DNA of 64,000 bases from UBA8514 sp034933685 (GTDB lineage: Bacteria; Bacillota; Clostridia; Lachnospirales; Anaerotignaceae), in the NCBI GenBank assembly GCA_034933685.1, contig JAYFNB010000033.1, positions 18,459-82,458 on the forward strand. Direction: 5' to 3'. Every line of letters begins with the position of its first letter. Positions within the stretch are counted from its first letter, which is position 1. The translations under genes were made by a program, and so were the position numbers. The notes below the pieces were generated by a model. The model was not told where the DNA came from and did not search any database. It saw only the letters and a list, made by a program, of their open reading frames with translations. Shown here in pieces: positions 43,650 through 52,445 of this stretch.

Positions 43650-44642
43650 ATGAAGACTTTATTATTGAACAAAGATGAGGTAGGCAGCCTTATTGATTTA
43701 GACGCAGTTATTGCAGCAGTGGAGGAAGGATATAAATCCTTTAACAGCGGATTAGTTGTTCAGCCTGATTTTATGGCTGTAGAATTACCGGGTACACATA
43801 AAGGCATTGATTTTAAATGTGGTCTTGATATGGGCGGCGGATACATCACCATTAAGTCATCCTCTGGAGGATATGACGATAATCCCAAACTGGGTTTGCC
43901 TATTGGTATGAACACCGTGCTGCTGTTGGATGCGAAGACCAGTGCACTGAAATGTATTATGGATGGCACTTGGATTACTGGTTGCCGCACAGGCGCTGCT
44001 GGAGCAATATCGGTGAGATACCTAGCACGTGCTGATGCAGAAAAACTGTGTATTATAGGGGCAGGGAAACAGGCAAGAAGACAACTGCTTGCCATTATGC
44101 GTGTGCGAAAGCTAACAGAGGTTAGAGTATGGGATGCTTCTCCAAAATATTTGGATACTTATGTTCAGGAAATATCACATGAAACTGGATTAAATATTAT
44201 TAAATGCGCAAAAGCTGAGGATGCAGTGCGAGGTGCAGATATTGTAGTTACAACTACCCGTGGGCGAAGTGGCCCTATAGTAAAGAAAGAATGGATTCAA
44301 CCAGGTACTCATATTGTGGCTATTGGTGCAGATATGCCAGATAAACAGGAACTGTGTGCCGATGTTTTTAAAGGCGCAAAAGTCGTTAACGACTCAGTTG
44401 ACTTGTGCGTAAAAAGTGGAGAAACCCATAATGCTGTAGAGGCTGTTGTTATTGGCAAGGAAGATATTTATGCTGAGATAGGCGAAATTATTTTAGGCAA
44501 GAAGATAGGTCGTGAGAATTCGGAAGAGGTAACAATTTTTGATACGGTAGGTATGGCAATTCAGGACAACGTTACTGCTGCAATGCTTTACAAAAATGCC
44601 TTGAAGAAGGGGATTGGAACTTGGTACGAATTTTTTAAATAA
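43650..44642 (+). CDS. Ornithine cyclodeaminase / mu-crystallin family protein
   Basis: 330 residues. 'FKCGLDMGGGYITIKSSSG' and 'GCRTGAAGAISVRYLARADA' (in part) precede the NAD loop 'CIIGAGKQARRQLLA' (about 129-143), with 'VVTTTRGRSGPIV' and 'HIVAIGADMPDKQEL' further on, all typical of the family. Members include ornithine cyclodeaminase, imine reductases and EutC. Lies 35 bases after the dehydratase with AAGGAGAG before it. Likely reduces or hydrolyses the imine/enamine made by its partner. Confidence 0.87.
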   Translation: MKTLLLNKDEVGSLIDLDAVIAAVEEGYKSFNSGLVVQPDFMAVELPGTHKGIDFKCGLDMGGGYITIKSSSGGYDDNPKLGLPIGMNTVLLLDAKTSALKCIMDGTWITGCRTGAAGAISVRYLARADAEKLCIIGAGKQARRQLLAIMRVRKLTEVRVWDASPKYLDTYVQEISHETGLNIIKCAKAEDAVRGADIVVTTTRGRSGPIVKKEWIQPGTHIVAIGADMPDKQELCADVFKGAKVVNDSVDLCVKSGETHNAVEAVVIGKEDIYAEIGEIILGKKIGRENSEEVTIFDTVGMAIQDNVTAAMLYKNALKKGIGTWYEFFK

Positions 44643-44660
44643 GAAAAGAACAATAAATTA

Positions 44661-44709
44661 AAGCGGATACCAGCGGTTCTTTTAGTTAACTGTAGGTGTC
44701 CGTTTTTTA
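44661..44709 (+). terminator. Rho-independent terminator
   Basis: AAGCGGATACC pairs with GGTGTCCGTTT through two G-U pairs, then TTTT. Ends the dehydratase/cyclodeaminase operon. Confidence 0.75.
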
Positions 44710-44785
44710 TATAGTTATTATTCAAAAAAAATTTGAAGAATAAAATAAAGCTTATTTCTTTATAATTTAGTAGAACTGTTTTATG

Positions 44786-45077
44786 TTGACAAATTATGTA
44801 TAAAGTGATACTTTAGTGTTCAAATAGGTGTTATTAAGGAAGTCAAGAATAACTGGAAGTAAAACATTGATAAGTATATAAAAATTCGCTTTTGAAACTT
44901 GAATTTAATAAGAGGAACTGAAAAGTACTACAGAATTAATAAGATTTCTTATGACAAGTTGCGGATAGTATATGGAAATTAAGGTAAAATATAAGACAAG
45001 ATTGCGATAAAAGATAATTCATTAAAGCAACCAAAGTATGAAAGCGATTATACCTAATAAGTATAGTCGCTTTTTTT
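44786..45077 (+). other. Promoter-to-terminator unit without a recognisable gene
   Basis: TTGACA (44786-44791), 17 bases and TACTTT (44809-44814) form a good promoter; a perfect-type terminator follows at 45041-45077. The roughly 230 bases between have no reading frame with a ribosome site; one short frame near 44915-44985 looks protein-like but is not identifiable. It may be a small RNA or what is left of a gene. The rest of the gap to 45227 is AT-rich with nothing further. Confidence 0.4.
45041..45077 (+). terminator. Rho-independent terminator with no gene upstream
   Basis: AAAGCGATTATAC (45041-45053) and GTATAGTCGCTTT (45061-45073), one wobble pair, followed by TTTT. Confidence 0.85.
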
Positions 45078-45227
45078 AAATTATTCCGTTTTTAGTATGG
45101 TTGAGTAAGCAAATTTTAATTAGTTAAGATACGATGTTGTTGATTTTGTATGATAATTATCAAATTATTGTTATTGCATAGAATTTTATCTTTTACACAA
45201 AATAGGGGAAGAAAAGGAGAGCACCAT

Positions 45228-45887
45228 ATGAAAAAAATCAAATCACTTTTGTTAATTATGGCTTTAACCGCAATATGGATGCTAGTAGGCTGCTCTAATA
45301 ATAAAGACGGCTCTTTACAGGATAATGGTCAATCACTACCAAAAAATGAAGAACAGAATTCTAATATTAAAGAGTCGGATTTAAAGCTAAGTGACTTTTT
45401 TCCTCTTGAGTTGGGATACACATGGGAATATGAAGGAGAGGGAAATGAATACGCATCATTTAACAGGAAAGTTGTTTTTTCCAACAATAATCTTCATCAA
45501 ATACGTGAGGATAATGGTGGTACTGTCACTGCTTCAGTTTATAATGTGTCATCTTCAGAAATCACACGAGTTTTCTTTATAGGTGAGTCATATGGCGAAA
45601 AAAATTATCTTAATAGCCAGCCAAATGAAGATATAACTATACTGAAAGCCCCATTAGAGGAAGGAACAAAGTGGGAAGAAGAGTACGGAACACTAGAAAT
45701 TGGTTCTATTAATGAAACGATTTCAACGCCGGCAGGGAACTTTAGTGATTGCATAAAAGTAATTATCACCTCAGAAAATTCCATTGTTAATGAATATTAT
45801 AAAGAAGGTATTGGTATGGTTAAAAGAGAATTTATGTCTGGAGAAACAAAAATTACCTCCAGTTTGAAAAAATTTAGTAAATTATAA
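45228..45887 (+). CDS. Putative lipoprotein of unknown function
   Basis: 219 residues from ATG 45228 after AAGGAGAG. Lipobox 'LVGC' at about 18-21, then a polar linker (22-48). The mature part reads like a beta-rich extracellular domain: 'FPLELGYTWEYEGEG', 'KAPLEEGTKWEEEYG', 'ISTPAGNFSDCIKVI' and 'YYKEGIGMVKREF'. The pattern 'TPAG-x-F-x-x-C-x-K-V' and 'G-x-G-x-V-K' is common in surface lipoproteins of Firmicutes without known function. Confidence 0.75.
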   Translation: MKKIKSLLLIMALTAIWMLVGCSNNKDGSLQDNGQSLPKNEEQNSNIKESDLKLSDFFPLELGYTWEYEGEGNEYASFNRKVVFSNNNLHQIREDNGGTVTASVYNVSSSEITRVFFIGESYGEKNYLNSQPNEDITILKAPLEEGTKWEEEYGTLEIGSINETISTPAGNFSDCIKVIITSENSIVNEYYKEGIGMVKREFMSGETKITSSLKKFSKL

Positions 45888-45988
45888 CAAGCAAATTGCT
45901 AGAAAAAGCATTAAAGTTGCTTGGTTAAATTAAATAATGGGCATACTAATTTTAAAAATAAATAAATATTTAAAATTTGGAGGTAATT

Positions 45989-46390
45989 ATGGAAAAAATT
46001 ATTGAGTTTTTGAATAATAATAAATTTGGAAATCTTGCAACCTGTGATGGGAATAAACCCGACACACGACCATTTGAAGTAGCTTATGTTTCAAATCATG
46101 AATTTTTATTCTATGTGTCTTCAGATACAGAATTAAGTAAACAGCTAAGGGTAAATTCCAATATATGCTTTTGCGCAACAAATGAAAATTATGACTATGT
46201 AAAGGTGGTTGGGGAAATCTCGTTTAGCAACAAACAAGAAGATAAGGACAAGGTACTTGCCAACAGTCATTTTGCAAAAAAGGTATATGAATCATGCGGA
46301 ACGGATAAAATGGAGGTGTTTTCTCTACAGCATGGAGAGTGTATGTTACATCGCCATATGGATGATAATATAATTAGAGAAAGTTTTTAA
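45989..46390 (+). CDS. Pyridoxamine 5'-phosphate oxidase-like flavin-binding protein
   Basis: 133 residues from ATG 45989, after TTGGAGG. One FMN-binding split barrel: 'FGNLATCDGNKPDTRPFEVAY', 'LFYVSSDTELSKQLRVNSNICFCA' (in part) and 'YVKVVGEISF'. Single-domain members of this group are F420- or FMN-binding or heme-related proteins of unclear role. Stands alone between two terminators. Confidence 0.8.
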   Translation: MEKIIEFLNNNKFGNLATCDGNKPDTRPFEVAYVSNHEFLFYVSSDTELSKQLRVNSNICFCATNENYDYVKVVGEISFSNKQEDKDKVLANSHFAKKVYESCGTDKMEVFSLQHGECMLHRHMDDNIIRESF

Positions 46391-46993
46391 TATATTGTGG
46401 CCTTCCTAATTTTGAAACATTAGTAGGTAAAAAAAAGACTATATTGATTTGATATAGTCTTTTTTGTTGGAAAACTATTACACTTTTTTATACTATAATT
46501 TTACAACGCAGTCATATTGTTTGAGGGTATGGCTATTGACAAGGGGGTTGTATCACTTGATTAAACATCCAATCATCTGTAGTCATTTCATATTACATGA
46601 ATATATTTATAGTATTCATTCTAATGTTATTCCATGAAGATAATTTTTAGTTGCCAGATTCATCAATGGAGGTTTACACTATTTTGAAATTAAATTTTGC
46701 GAATCACGCTTAAGTTAACAGACTAAAATATAAATAATTGAAAGGTGTTTATTTTTTTATAAGAATATGATATTATTTTAACGGTCGCATTATATAGTTT
46801 CATAAAAATGCAATCAAATCTGAATTAAATATTACATGTATTTTTACTAATGGAAGTAAATCTAAGATATACGCAAAGTGATAATTTCATAAATAACTGT
46901 GGTCTACGCTGATTTAATGTATTCTGTATACATAATGATGAAATAGTTAGTATAGTTCTTATTATGCTAAATAATTGAAGGGAAGAGTATAAA
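46391..46993. other. Long intergenic stretch
   Basis: About 600 AT-rich bases. After the terminator at 46432 I see no gene. TGTATACA at about 46926-46933, upstream of the GntR gene, is an 8-bp palindrome that might be an operator, on weak grounds. Confidence 0.35.
46432..46465 (+). terminator. Rho-independent terminator
   Basis: AAAAAGACTATAT / ATATAGTCTTTTT around a 7-base loop, followed by T. Ends the split-barrel gene and may work in both directions. Confidence 0.85.
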
Positions 46994-47695
46994 ATGACTT
47001 TTGAAAGTATAAAGAGTACAAAAGTAAATGCACAGGTAGTGCAGCAAATTAAAGATTCTATATATCAAGGAGAATTAAAAAAAGGGGATAAACTGCCTAC
47101 AGTAAATGAACTGCATGAAGCATGGGGCGTAAGCCGGAGTTCTATAAGAGAAGCATTTAGTGCACTTGAATTAGTTGGAATTATAAAAACCAGAACAAGC
47201 GAAGGAACATTTATAGCCAATGAAGATTCTACAAGGTTTTTAGAACCATTGTCGTTGATGTTAGTGTTGGAAGAAGATATAGCAAAAGAATTATTGGAAT
47301 TTAGAATGCTATTGGAGCGTGATTGCATTAGGTTGGCTGTAGGCAAAATAATGCCTGAAGAATTAGAGAAAATGAGGAAATGCATAGAAATTTTGGAAGA
47401 AAGTAAAGGCGATGAAAAAAGTGATATTGAGGCAGACAGGATGTTTCATTATACCATTGCTAGGGCTAGTGGGAATAAAGTAATATATCAGGTTTTAACT
47501 TCAATTTATGAAGCAATGGATCTACATATTAAAAAAATTTGTAAAAAATTATCATTAGATGCAGATTCTATTTTCAAATTGAAAAATAGCCAGAATAAGG
47601 AAATATACAATGCCATAAAGGAAAAAGATTCTGAAAAAGCTATAGAGGCATTAAGGGTATATCTAAACTATTTTGATGAGTTGGTTAATAAATAA
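46994..47695 (+). CDS. GntR family regulator, FCD (FadR) subfamily
   Basis: 233 residues. Winged helix (1-75, 'DKLPTVNELHEAWGVSRSSI') and FCD domain with 'EFRMLLERDCIRLAV' and the metal-site 'DRMFHYTIARASGN'. The nearby palindrome TGGTATTACCA at 47874 fits the TGGT-N3-ACCA pattern of FadR-subfamily operators. It probably controls the CoA-transferase and carrier genes downstream. Confidence 0.87.
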   Translation: MTFESIKSTKVNAQVVQQIKDSIYQGELKKGDKLPTVNELHEAWGVSRSSIREAFSALELVGIIKTRTSEGTFIANEDSTRFLEPLSLMLVLEEDIAKELLEFRMLLERDCIRLAVGKIMPEELEKMRKCIEILEESKGDEKSDIEADRMFHYTIARASGNKVIYQVLTSIYEAMDLHIKKICKKLSLDADSIFKLKNSQNKEIYNAIKEKDSEKAIEALRVYLNYFDELVNK

Positions 47696-47721
47696 AAAAT
47701 AATTGGAAAGAATATTAAAAG

Positions 47722-47760
47722 TAGAATGTTTTCTTTAATATGAAAATGTTCTATTTTTTT
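47722..47760 (+). terminator. Rho-independent terminator
   Basis: TAGAATGTTTTC (47722-47733) and GAAAATGTTCTA (47742-47753) pair through two G-U contacts, then TTTTTTT. Ends the GntR gene. Confidence 0.75.
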
Positions 47761-47872
47761 GTGCATAATATATAAAAAAAAAGTCCATCTATATATAATA
47801 TTGCTTTTTTTGTAATTGGAATGAAAATTCTGTTGCTAAATATATACGAAAGCTATATAATCAGTTTTACGG

Positions 47873-47885
47873 GTGGTATTACCAC
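47873..47885. promoter_or_regulatory. GntR/FadR-type operator
   Basis: GTGGTATTACCAC, a palindrome whose core TGGTATTACCA fits TGGT-N3-ACCA, the site type of PdhR/LldR-like FCD regulators. Located about 300 bases upstream of the CoA-transferase and 180 after the FCD regulator. Confidence 0.6.
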
Positions 47886-48183
47886 TGGAAATTACCGAAA
47901 ATTACGGTTTAAAAATTTAAAATAGAGATGCAGTTCTGGCACCTATATTTAAGAAATTTACGGGGATTTACATTTTTCGACATCAATTCTTACGTAAGTT
48001 CCTATCCGAATAAACCGTTATGCGGTAAATAGCCGATTAACCAATGTAAAGAGACTATGGTTGTAACTGATGGACAACATCGGCGGAATGGGGCAAATCA
48101 ACCACAGAATCTAAAACAGTGTTGCTTGTGCCTGAAATTGGGACAACAAAAGCGATGACTGTATAAAAAGAGGAGGATTATTA

Positions 48184-49737
48184 ATGAAGAAGGTAAAAGT
48201 AATAACAGCAGAACAAGCAGCCGATTTAGTTAAGGACGGAGACACACTTGTTACAGGTGGCTTTGTGGGTAACTGTAATCCAGAGGCACTAAGCAAGGCG
48301 TTGGAAAAGAAATTTTTAGAGACGGGTTCACCTAAAAATTTAACTCTATTTTATGCAGCTTCTCAAGGGGATAGAAGCGGTAAAACAGGTGGAGACCATT
48401 TTGCGCACAAAGGTTTGCTAAAAAGAGTAATTGCAGCACATTATGCAACTGCTCCAAAATTGGGTGAAATGTGTGTTAATAATGAATTCGAATCATACAA
48501 TCTACCACAAGGCGCTTTGGTATATTTACTTAGAGATATTGCTGGCCATAGAGCTGGAACAATTACCCATGTTGGTTTAGATACTTTTATTGACCCACGT
48601 AATGGTGGAGGTAAGGTAAATGCTAAAACAACAGAAGATTTAGTAGAAGTGATAGAAGTTGATGGGAAAGAAAAACTTTTTTACAAGGCATTCCCTGTAA
48701 ACGTTGCTTTTATTAGAGGTACTTATGCAGACGAATATGGCAATGTAACTCTTGAAAAAGAAGCAGCTACAACGGAAGTTACATCTATTGCGCAGGCAGT
48801 TAGAAACAATGGTGGTACCGTAATTGTTCAGGTTGAAAGCATGGTGCAAAGCGGAACATTGGATCCTAGATTAGTAAAGGTGCCTGGAATATATGTAGAT
48901 GCAGTTGTGATAGCAAACAAAGAAGATCATGAACAAGCTATTGGACAAGACTACAATCCAGCTATTTCAGGAGAAAAAAGAGCTTGTATAAGCGAAGATG
49001 TAGAAATTTCTCCATTATCAATTAAAAAAGTTATTGCAAGAAGAGCGGCTATGGAGTTAAGAAAAGATACAGTTGTTAATTTAGGAGTAGGAGTTCCTGA
49101 ATACATTGCTCAAGTTGCAACAGAGGAGCAAATTGCAGATTATATGACTTTAACTGTTGAATCAGGTGTAATAGGTGGTATTCCTCAAGGTGGCCCTAGA
49201 TTTGGGTCAAGTTTAAATCCAGATGCTATTATTGACCAACCATATCAATTTGATTTTTATGATGGCGGCGGTCTTCATATGGCATTCTTAGGATTAGCAG
49301 AATGCGACGAAACTGGAAATATAAATGTAAGCAGATTTGGACCTAAATTAGCAGGTTGTGGTGGATTTATCAACATAACACAAAATGCAAAAAAAGTATT
49401 TTTCTGTGGAACTTTCACAACAGGTGGTTTAAAAGCTAAAATTGAAGACGGTAAATTGAAAATTGAACAAGAAGGTAAAAATATTAAATTTATAAAACAT
49501 GTTGAACAGGTTACGTTTAGCGGAAGATATGCAAATAAAAACAAGCAACCTGTACTGTATATAACAGAAAGATGTGTGTTCGAATTAAGAGAAGATGGTC
49601 TTTACTTAATTGAAGTTGCACCTGGAATTGATATTCAAACACAGATTATTGATTTAATGGAGTTTGCACCTAAAATTGATAAAAACGTTAAGATTATGGA
49701 TGATAAACTATTCAGAGAAGAGAAAATTGGTTTATAA
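48184..49737 (+). CDS. Family I CoA-transferase, propionate-CoA-transferase type
   Basis: 517 residues, both halves fused in one chain. Glu326 in 'TLTVESGVIGG' is the catalytic glutamate. 'TFIDPRNGGGKVN', 'FIRGTYADEYGNV', 'VKVPGIYVDAVV', 'NLGVGVPEYIA' and 'NVSRFGPKLAGCGGFINITQ' follow the propionate CoA-transferase of Clostridium propionicum almost throughout, as I recall that sequence. It moves CoA between acetyl- or propionyl-CoA and other short acids such as lactate. GGAGGA precedes the ATG. Forms a unit with the OFA-type carrier downstream, joined by a strong intercistronic hairpin. Confidence 0.9.
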   Translation: MKKVKVITAEQAADLVKDGDTLVTGGFVGNCNPEALSKALEKKFLETGSPKNLTLFYAASQGDRSGKTGGDHFAHKGLLKRVIAAHYATAPKLGEMCVNNEFESYNLPQGALVYLLRDIAGHRAGTITHVGLDTFIDPRNGGGKVNAKTTEDLVEVIEVDGKEKLFYKAFPVNVAFIRGTYADEYGNVTLEKEAATTEVTSIAQAVRNNGGTVIVQVESMVQSGTLDPRLVKVPGIYVDAVVIANKEDHEQAIGQDYNPAISGEKRACISEDVEISPLSIKKVIARRAAMELRKDTVVNLGVGVPEYIAQVATEEQIADYMTLTVESGVIGGIPQGGPRFGSSLNPDAIIDQPYQFDFYDGGGLHMAFLGLAECDETGNINVSRFGPKLAGCGGFINITQNAKKVFFCGTFTTGGLKAKIEDGKLKIEQEGKNIKFIKHVEQVTFSGRYANKNKQPVLYITERCVFELREDGLYLIEVAPGIDIQTQIIDLMEFAPKIDKNVKIMDDKLFREEKIGL

Positions 49738-49748
49738 AAATAATTAGT

Positions 49749-49789
49749 AGGTTTCCTAGTATTGATTTTATAAATGAATACTAGGAAAC
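49749..49789 (+). other. Intercistronic hairpin
   Basis: GGTTTCCTAGTATT and AATACTAGGAAACC are perfect 14-bp arms around 13 bases, without a T run. Lies between the CoA-transferase and carrier genes; likely stabilises or partly ends the message. Confidence 0.65.
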
Positions 49790-49861
49790 CACAATAAACA
49801 AAGATTATGGTGTTTAATAGAGGGATGGTTACAATTTCAATTATAAGGGGATGAGAAAACA

Positions 49862-51142
49862 ATGAATAAAACAGCAGTAAATAGAGGAGTAATCGTTGTA
49901 CTTGCAGGTCTTGGAGTTAATCTAATGCTTGGTACGCTTTACGCATGGGGTGTTATTGCCAAGGCGTTAAGAGCTGAGTTTGGATGGTCAGCTTTACAAA
50001 CACAAATACCATATATGGTAGCTTGTGCGTTATTTGCCTTTTCTATGATTCCGGGTGGGAAGCTTCAGGATAGGTTAGGTCCAAAACCTATAATTATGAT
50101 ATCTGCGGTTCTAGCAGGAATAGGGCTAGTTTTTTCTGGTCACTTTTTAACATTAACTGCCCTTGTAATCGGGTTTGGTCTTGTATTTGGTATGGCTATG
50201 GGTATGGGCTATTCAGCACCTACTCCAGCAGCTATAAAATGGTTTCATCAAAGCAAAAAAGGAATTATATCAGGTATAGTAGTTAGTGGATTTGGTCTTG
50301 CACCAGTATATGTTGCGCCACTTACAACTTATCTGTTAGAAAATTTTGGAATTTCTAAAACCTTCTATTTTTTAGGAATAGGATTTTTGGTGGGTATCAT
50401 GATTTTAGCACAGCTTATTTCCAATCCTCCTGTGGGATACAAGCCTGCAGAGCCAAAGAGTGTTGCTGTTTCAAGCAGACCTAAGTTAGTTTCAGAAGAT
50501 TGGGACTGGAAAGAAATGATTAGAACAAAACAATTTTTTATGGTTTGGACAATTTTTACATTTGGAACTTTTGCAGGTTTGTTAGTTATCGGACAACTAT
50601 CTGCAATTGGTATAGAACAGGCAGGTATGAGTAATCCATTTACTTTAACAGTGCTTTATGCTATTGCCAATGCAGGTGGACGTATTCTTTGGGGTATGAT
50701 ATCTGATAAAATTGGTACAAAAAAATCTATGGTTAGTATGTATGTAATTCAAGTTTTCGCATTTTTAGCAATGAAATATTTAACAACTCCAATAGCATTG
50801 ATGGCAGGCATAGCTTCTGTTGGATTTACATTTGGAGGAATGCTAACCGTTTTTCCTTCAATTACAGCCGATTACTATGGAATGAAGAACTTTGGTATGA
50901 ACTACGGATTAGTTATTACTGCATGGGGAATTGGCGGAGTATTAGGCCCACTTGTTGGTGGTATTGTTAGAGATGTGACAGGAACTTATACAGTAAGCTA
51001 TTTAATCTCTGCTGTATTAAGTATTCTTGGTGTAATAATTTCTATGAAATTATCTAATCCGGAAACTAAACCGATAATTGATGAGGAATTGGCACCAGAT
51101 GTTTGTGAATCATATATGCAAAAGTTAATTGTAGAAGACTAG
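49862..51142 (+). CDS. MFS transporter, oxalate:formate antiporter (OFA) family
   Basis: 426 residues, twelve membrane helices. 'LMLGTLYAWGVIAKALRAEFGW' (in part), 'PGGKLQDRLGPKP', 'GMGMGYSAPTPAAIKWF' and 'NAGGRILWGMISDKIG' are OFA signatures. OFA members exchange small carboxylates, such as oxalate/formate or monocarboxylates. It follows the CoA-transferase and probably imports the acid that enzyme activates. Ribosome site AAGGGGATGAG. Confidence 0.87.
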   Translation: MNKTAVNRGVIVVLAGLGVNLMLGTLYAWGVIAKALRAEFGWSALQTQIPYMVACALFAFSMIPGGKLQDRLGPKPIIMISAVLAGIGLVFSGHFLTLTALVIGFGLVFGMAMGMGYSAPTPAAIKWFHQSKKGIISGIVVSGFGLAPVYVAPLTTYLLENFGISKTFYFLGIGFLVGIMILAQLISNPPVGYKPAEPKSVAVSSRPKLVSEDWDWKEMIRTKQFFMVWTIFTFGTFAGLLVIGQLSAIGIEQAGMSNPFTLTVLYAIANAGGRILWGMISDKIGTKKSMVSMYVIQVFAFLAMKYLTTPIALMAGIASVGFTFGGMLTVFPSITADYYGMKNFGMNYGLVITAWGIGGVLGPLVGGIVRDVTGTYTVSYLISAVLSILGVIISMKLSNPETKPIIDEELAPDVCESYMQKLIVED

Positions 51143-51217
51143 AGTTATTTAGAGTTTAAAATAATATATTTAGTACCTACGGTCTGTGAAATGAAGTTTC
51201 TAAATTAAATATTCATT

Positions 51218-51258
51218 AAAAGCTTTCTATGATAAAAAATCATAGAAAGCTTTTTTTA
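51218..51258. terminator. Rho-independent terminator between convergent genes
   Basis: AAAAGCTTTCTATGAT and ATCATAGAAAGCTTTT pair perfectly over 16 bp around AAAAA, followed by TTT. Works for both the carrier and the GntR gene. Confidence 0.92.
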
Positions 51259-51301
51259 TGGCAAGTGGAAATTAGAAAAGTAAGTCAAACCATTATTAAT
51301 A

Positions 51302-51997
51302 TTAAGATTTCTTTGTAAAAAAAATTCTTCTTCCTTGGTTTTTCAAGGCTTCTGTGTAATTTATTTCTTGTGCATGCCCAAGATGATTAAGAATTGCTTT
51401 ATAAACCTCTATTGAAGTTCCATCTTTAATTAACGATACAATTTTCTTGTGCCATTGTATCGTTTCAGCTTCAGCATGACCGCTTTTAACTGCAATGGCA
51501 CAATGGCTAAAAATTTGGTAGCAATGCTGCTCAAAAAAATCATTGAAGCCTTTATTATTTATATAATAAATTAAAGTACGATGAAAATTTTCATCCTCTG
51601 CAATTATTTCTTCGGATGAGCGATTTTCAAGAAACATTTTCTCTTGTAAATTAGCATAAATCTCTAATTTATTTATAATTTCCTTTTCTAATTCACCTAA
51701 ACGCTTCAGTGTAAGGCGATATGCACAGTAACCCTCTATAGCACATCTCTGTTCAAATGTTGACAATATTTCCTCTGGTGTGAGAACATGCACAGTAAAC
51801 CCTTTGTTTGGGATAATGTCAATTAAACCCTCTGCGTTTAGTTTGTGGATTGCATCCCTCACAGGCGTTCTTGAAATTCCAATTTTAGAAGCAATTTTGG
51901 TTTCGGAATAAATATAATTTCTTTTAAATTCATTATTATATATTGAATTTTTCAAAATTTGAAAAGCTTGTGAATTTAAATTGGAATTTTCAGACAT
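51302..51997 (-). CDS. GntR family regulator, FCD (FadR) subfamily
   Basis: 231 residues. N-terminal 'ETKIASKIGISRTPVRDAIH' is the recognition part of the winged helix (about 30-50), and 'EDENFHRTLIYYINN' is part of the FCD metal site. Divergent from the peptide-transporter operon. Two copies of GGTATACCGGTAT lie between them and are likely its operators, so it probably represses the transporter and dehydrogenase genes. Confidence 0.85.
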   Translation of the reverse strand: MSENSNLNSQAFQILKNSIYNNEFKRNYIYSETKIASKIGISRTPVRDAIHKLNAEGLIDIIPNKGFTVHVLTPEEILSTFEQRCAIEGYCAYRLTLKRLGELEKEIINKLEIYANLQEKMFLENRSSEEIIAEDENFHRTLIYYINNKGFNDFFEQHCYQIFSHCAIAVKSGHAEAETIQWHKKIVSLIKDGTSIEVYKAILNHLGHAQEINYTEALKNQGRRIFFTKKS

Positions 51998-52266
51998 ATA
52001 TATTCACTCCTATCATTAATACCATATATAAATCACCATAAAAATAAATGTATTTTTGAGCCTATAATTTGTACTAATTTCGCATGTTTTCATATATTAA
52101 TTACACAAGAAATTATAGAACGAATATTAGCAGATTAGAAGCAAGTAAAAATTTTGTTTAATCAGTCATGCTGCAAAAAGTTCACAAAAAATAAATTTGC
52201 GATACATAAAAAAAGATATATTCACAAAAAGCGTTGGATATTCAATAAAAATTTATAGTGATGAAT

Positions 52267-52279
52267 GGTATACCGGTAT
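52267..52279. promoter_or_regulatory. Candidate GntR operator, copy 1
   Basis: GGTATACCGGTAT: overlapping palindromes GGTATACC and ATACCGGTAT. Identical to the copy at 52322-52334, 55 bases downstream (start to start). Confidence 0.6.
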
Positions 52280-52321
52280 GCATATAATCCAAGTAGTAGT
52301 TATTTTAAACAGTTTCCTAAC

Positions 52322-52334
52322 GGTATACCGGTAT
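52322..52334. promoter_or_regulatory. Candidate GntR operator, copy 2
   Basis: Second GGTATACCGGTAT, 112 bases before the binding-protein start. A spacing of about five helix turns from copy 1 would let two dimers bind the same face. Confidence 0.6.
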
Positions 52335-52445
52335 TCAGAACAATTTCACTGATTTTTGTGAGTGGCAACAGAATGAGAAGTGTACTTTGCATGTATGCAT
52401 AAAATGGCAGTTTATTTTATTCACATTAAATATAGGAGGGATAGT

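Larger units (their letters stand above)
47696..48183. other. Regulatory region before the CoA-transferase
   Basis: About 490 bases with the terminator at 47722 and the operator at 47874. Between 47890 and 48170 there is a long untranslated leader of mixed composition with scattered short repeats ('AAATTACCGAAAATTACGG'), but I could not fold it into a known riboswitch. Confidence 0.45.
51998..52445. other. Divergent regulatory region
   Basis: About 450 bases between the GntR gene and the ABC operon. Holds two operator copies (52267, 52322). No gene seen. Confidence 0.5.

Noticed and set aside
47890..48183. Long leader before the CoA-transferase as a riboswitch
   Set aside because: I could not match it to any known aptamer core or a terminator/antiterminator pair; left as an unexplained leader.
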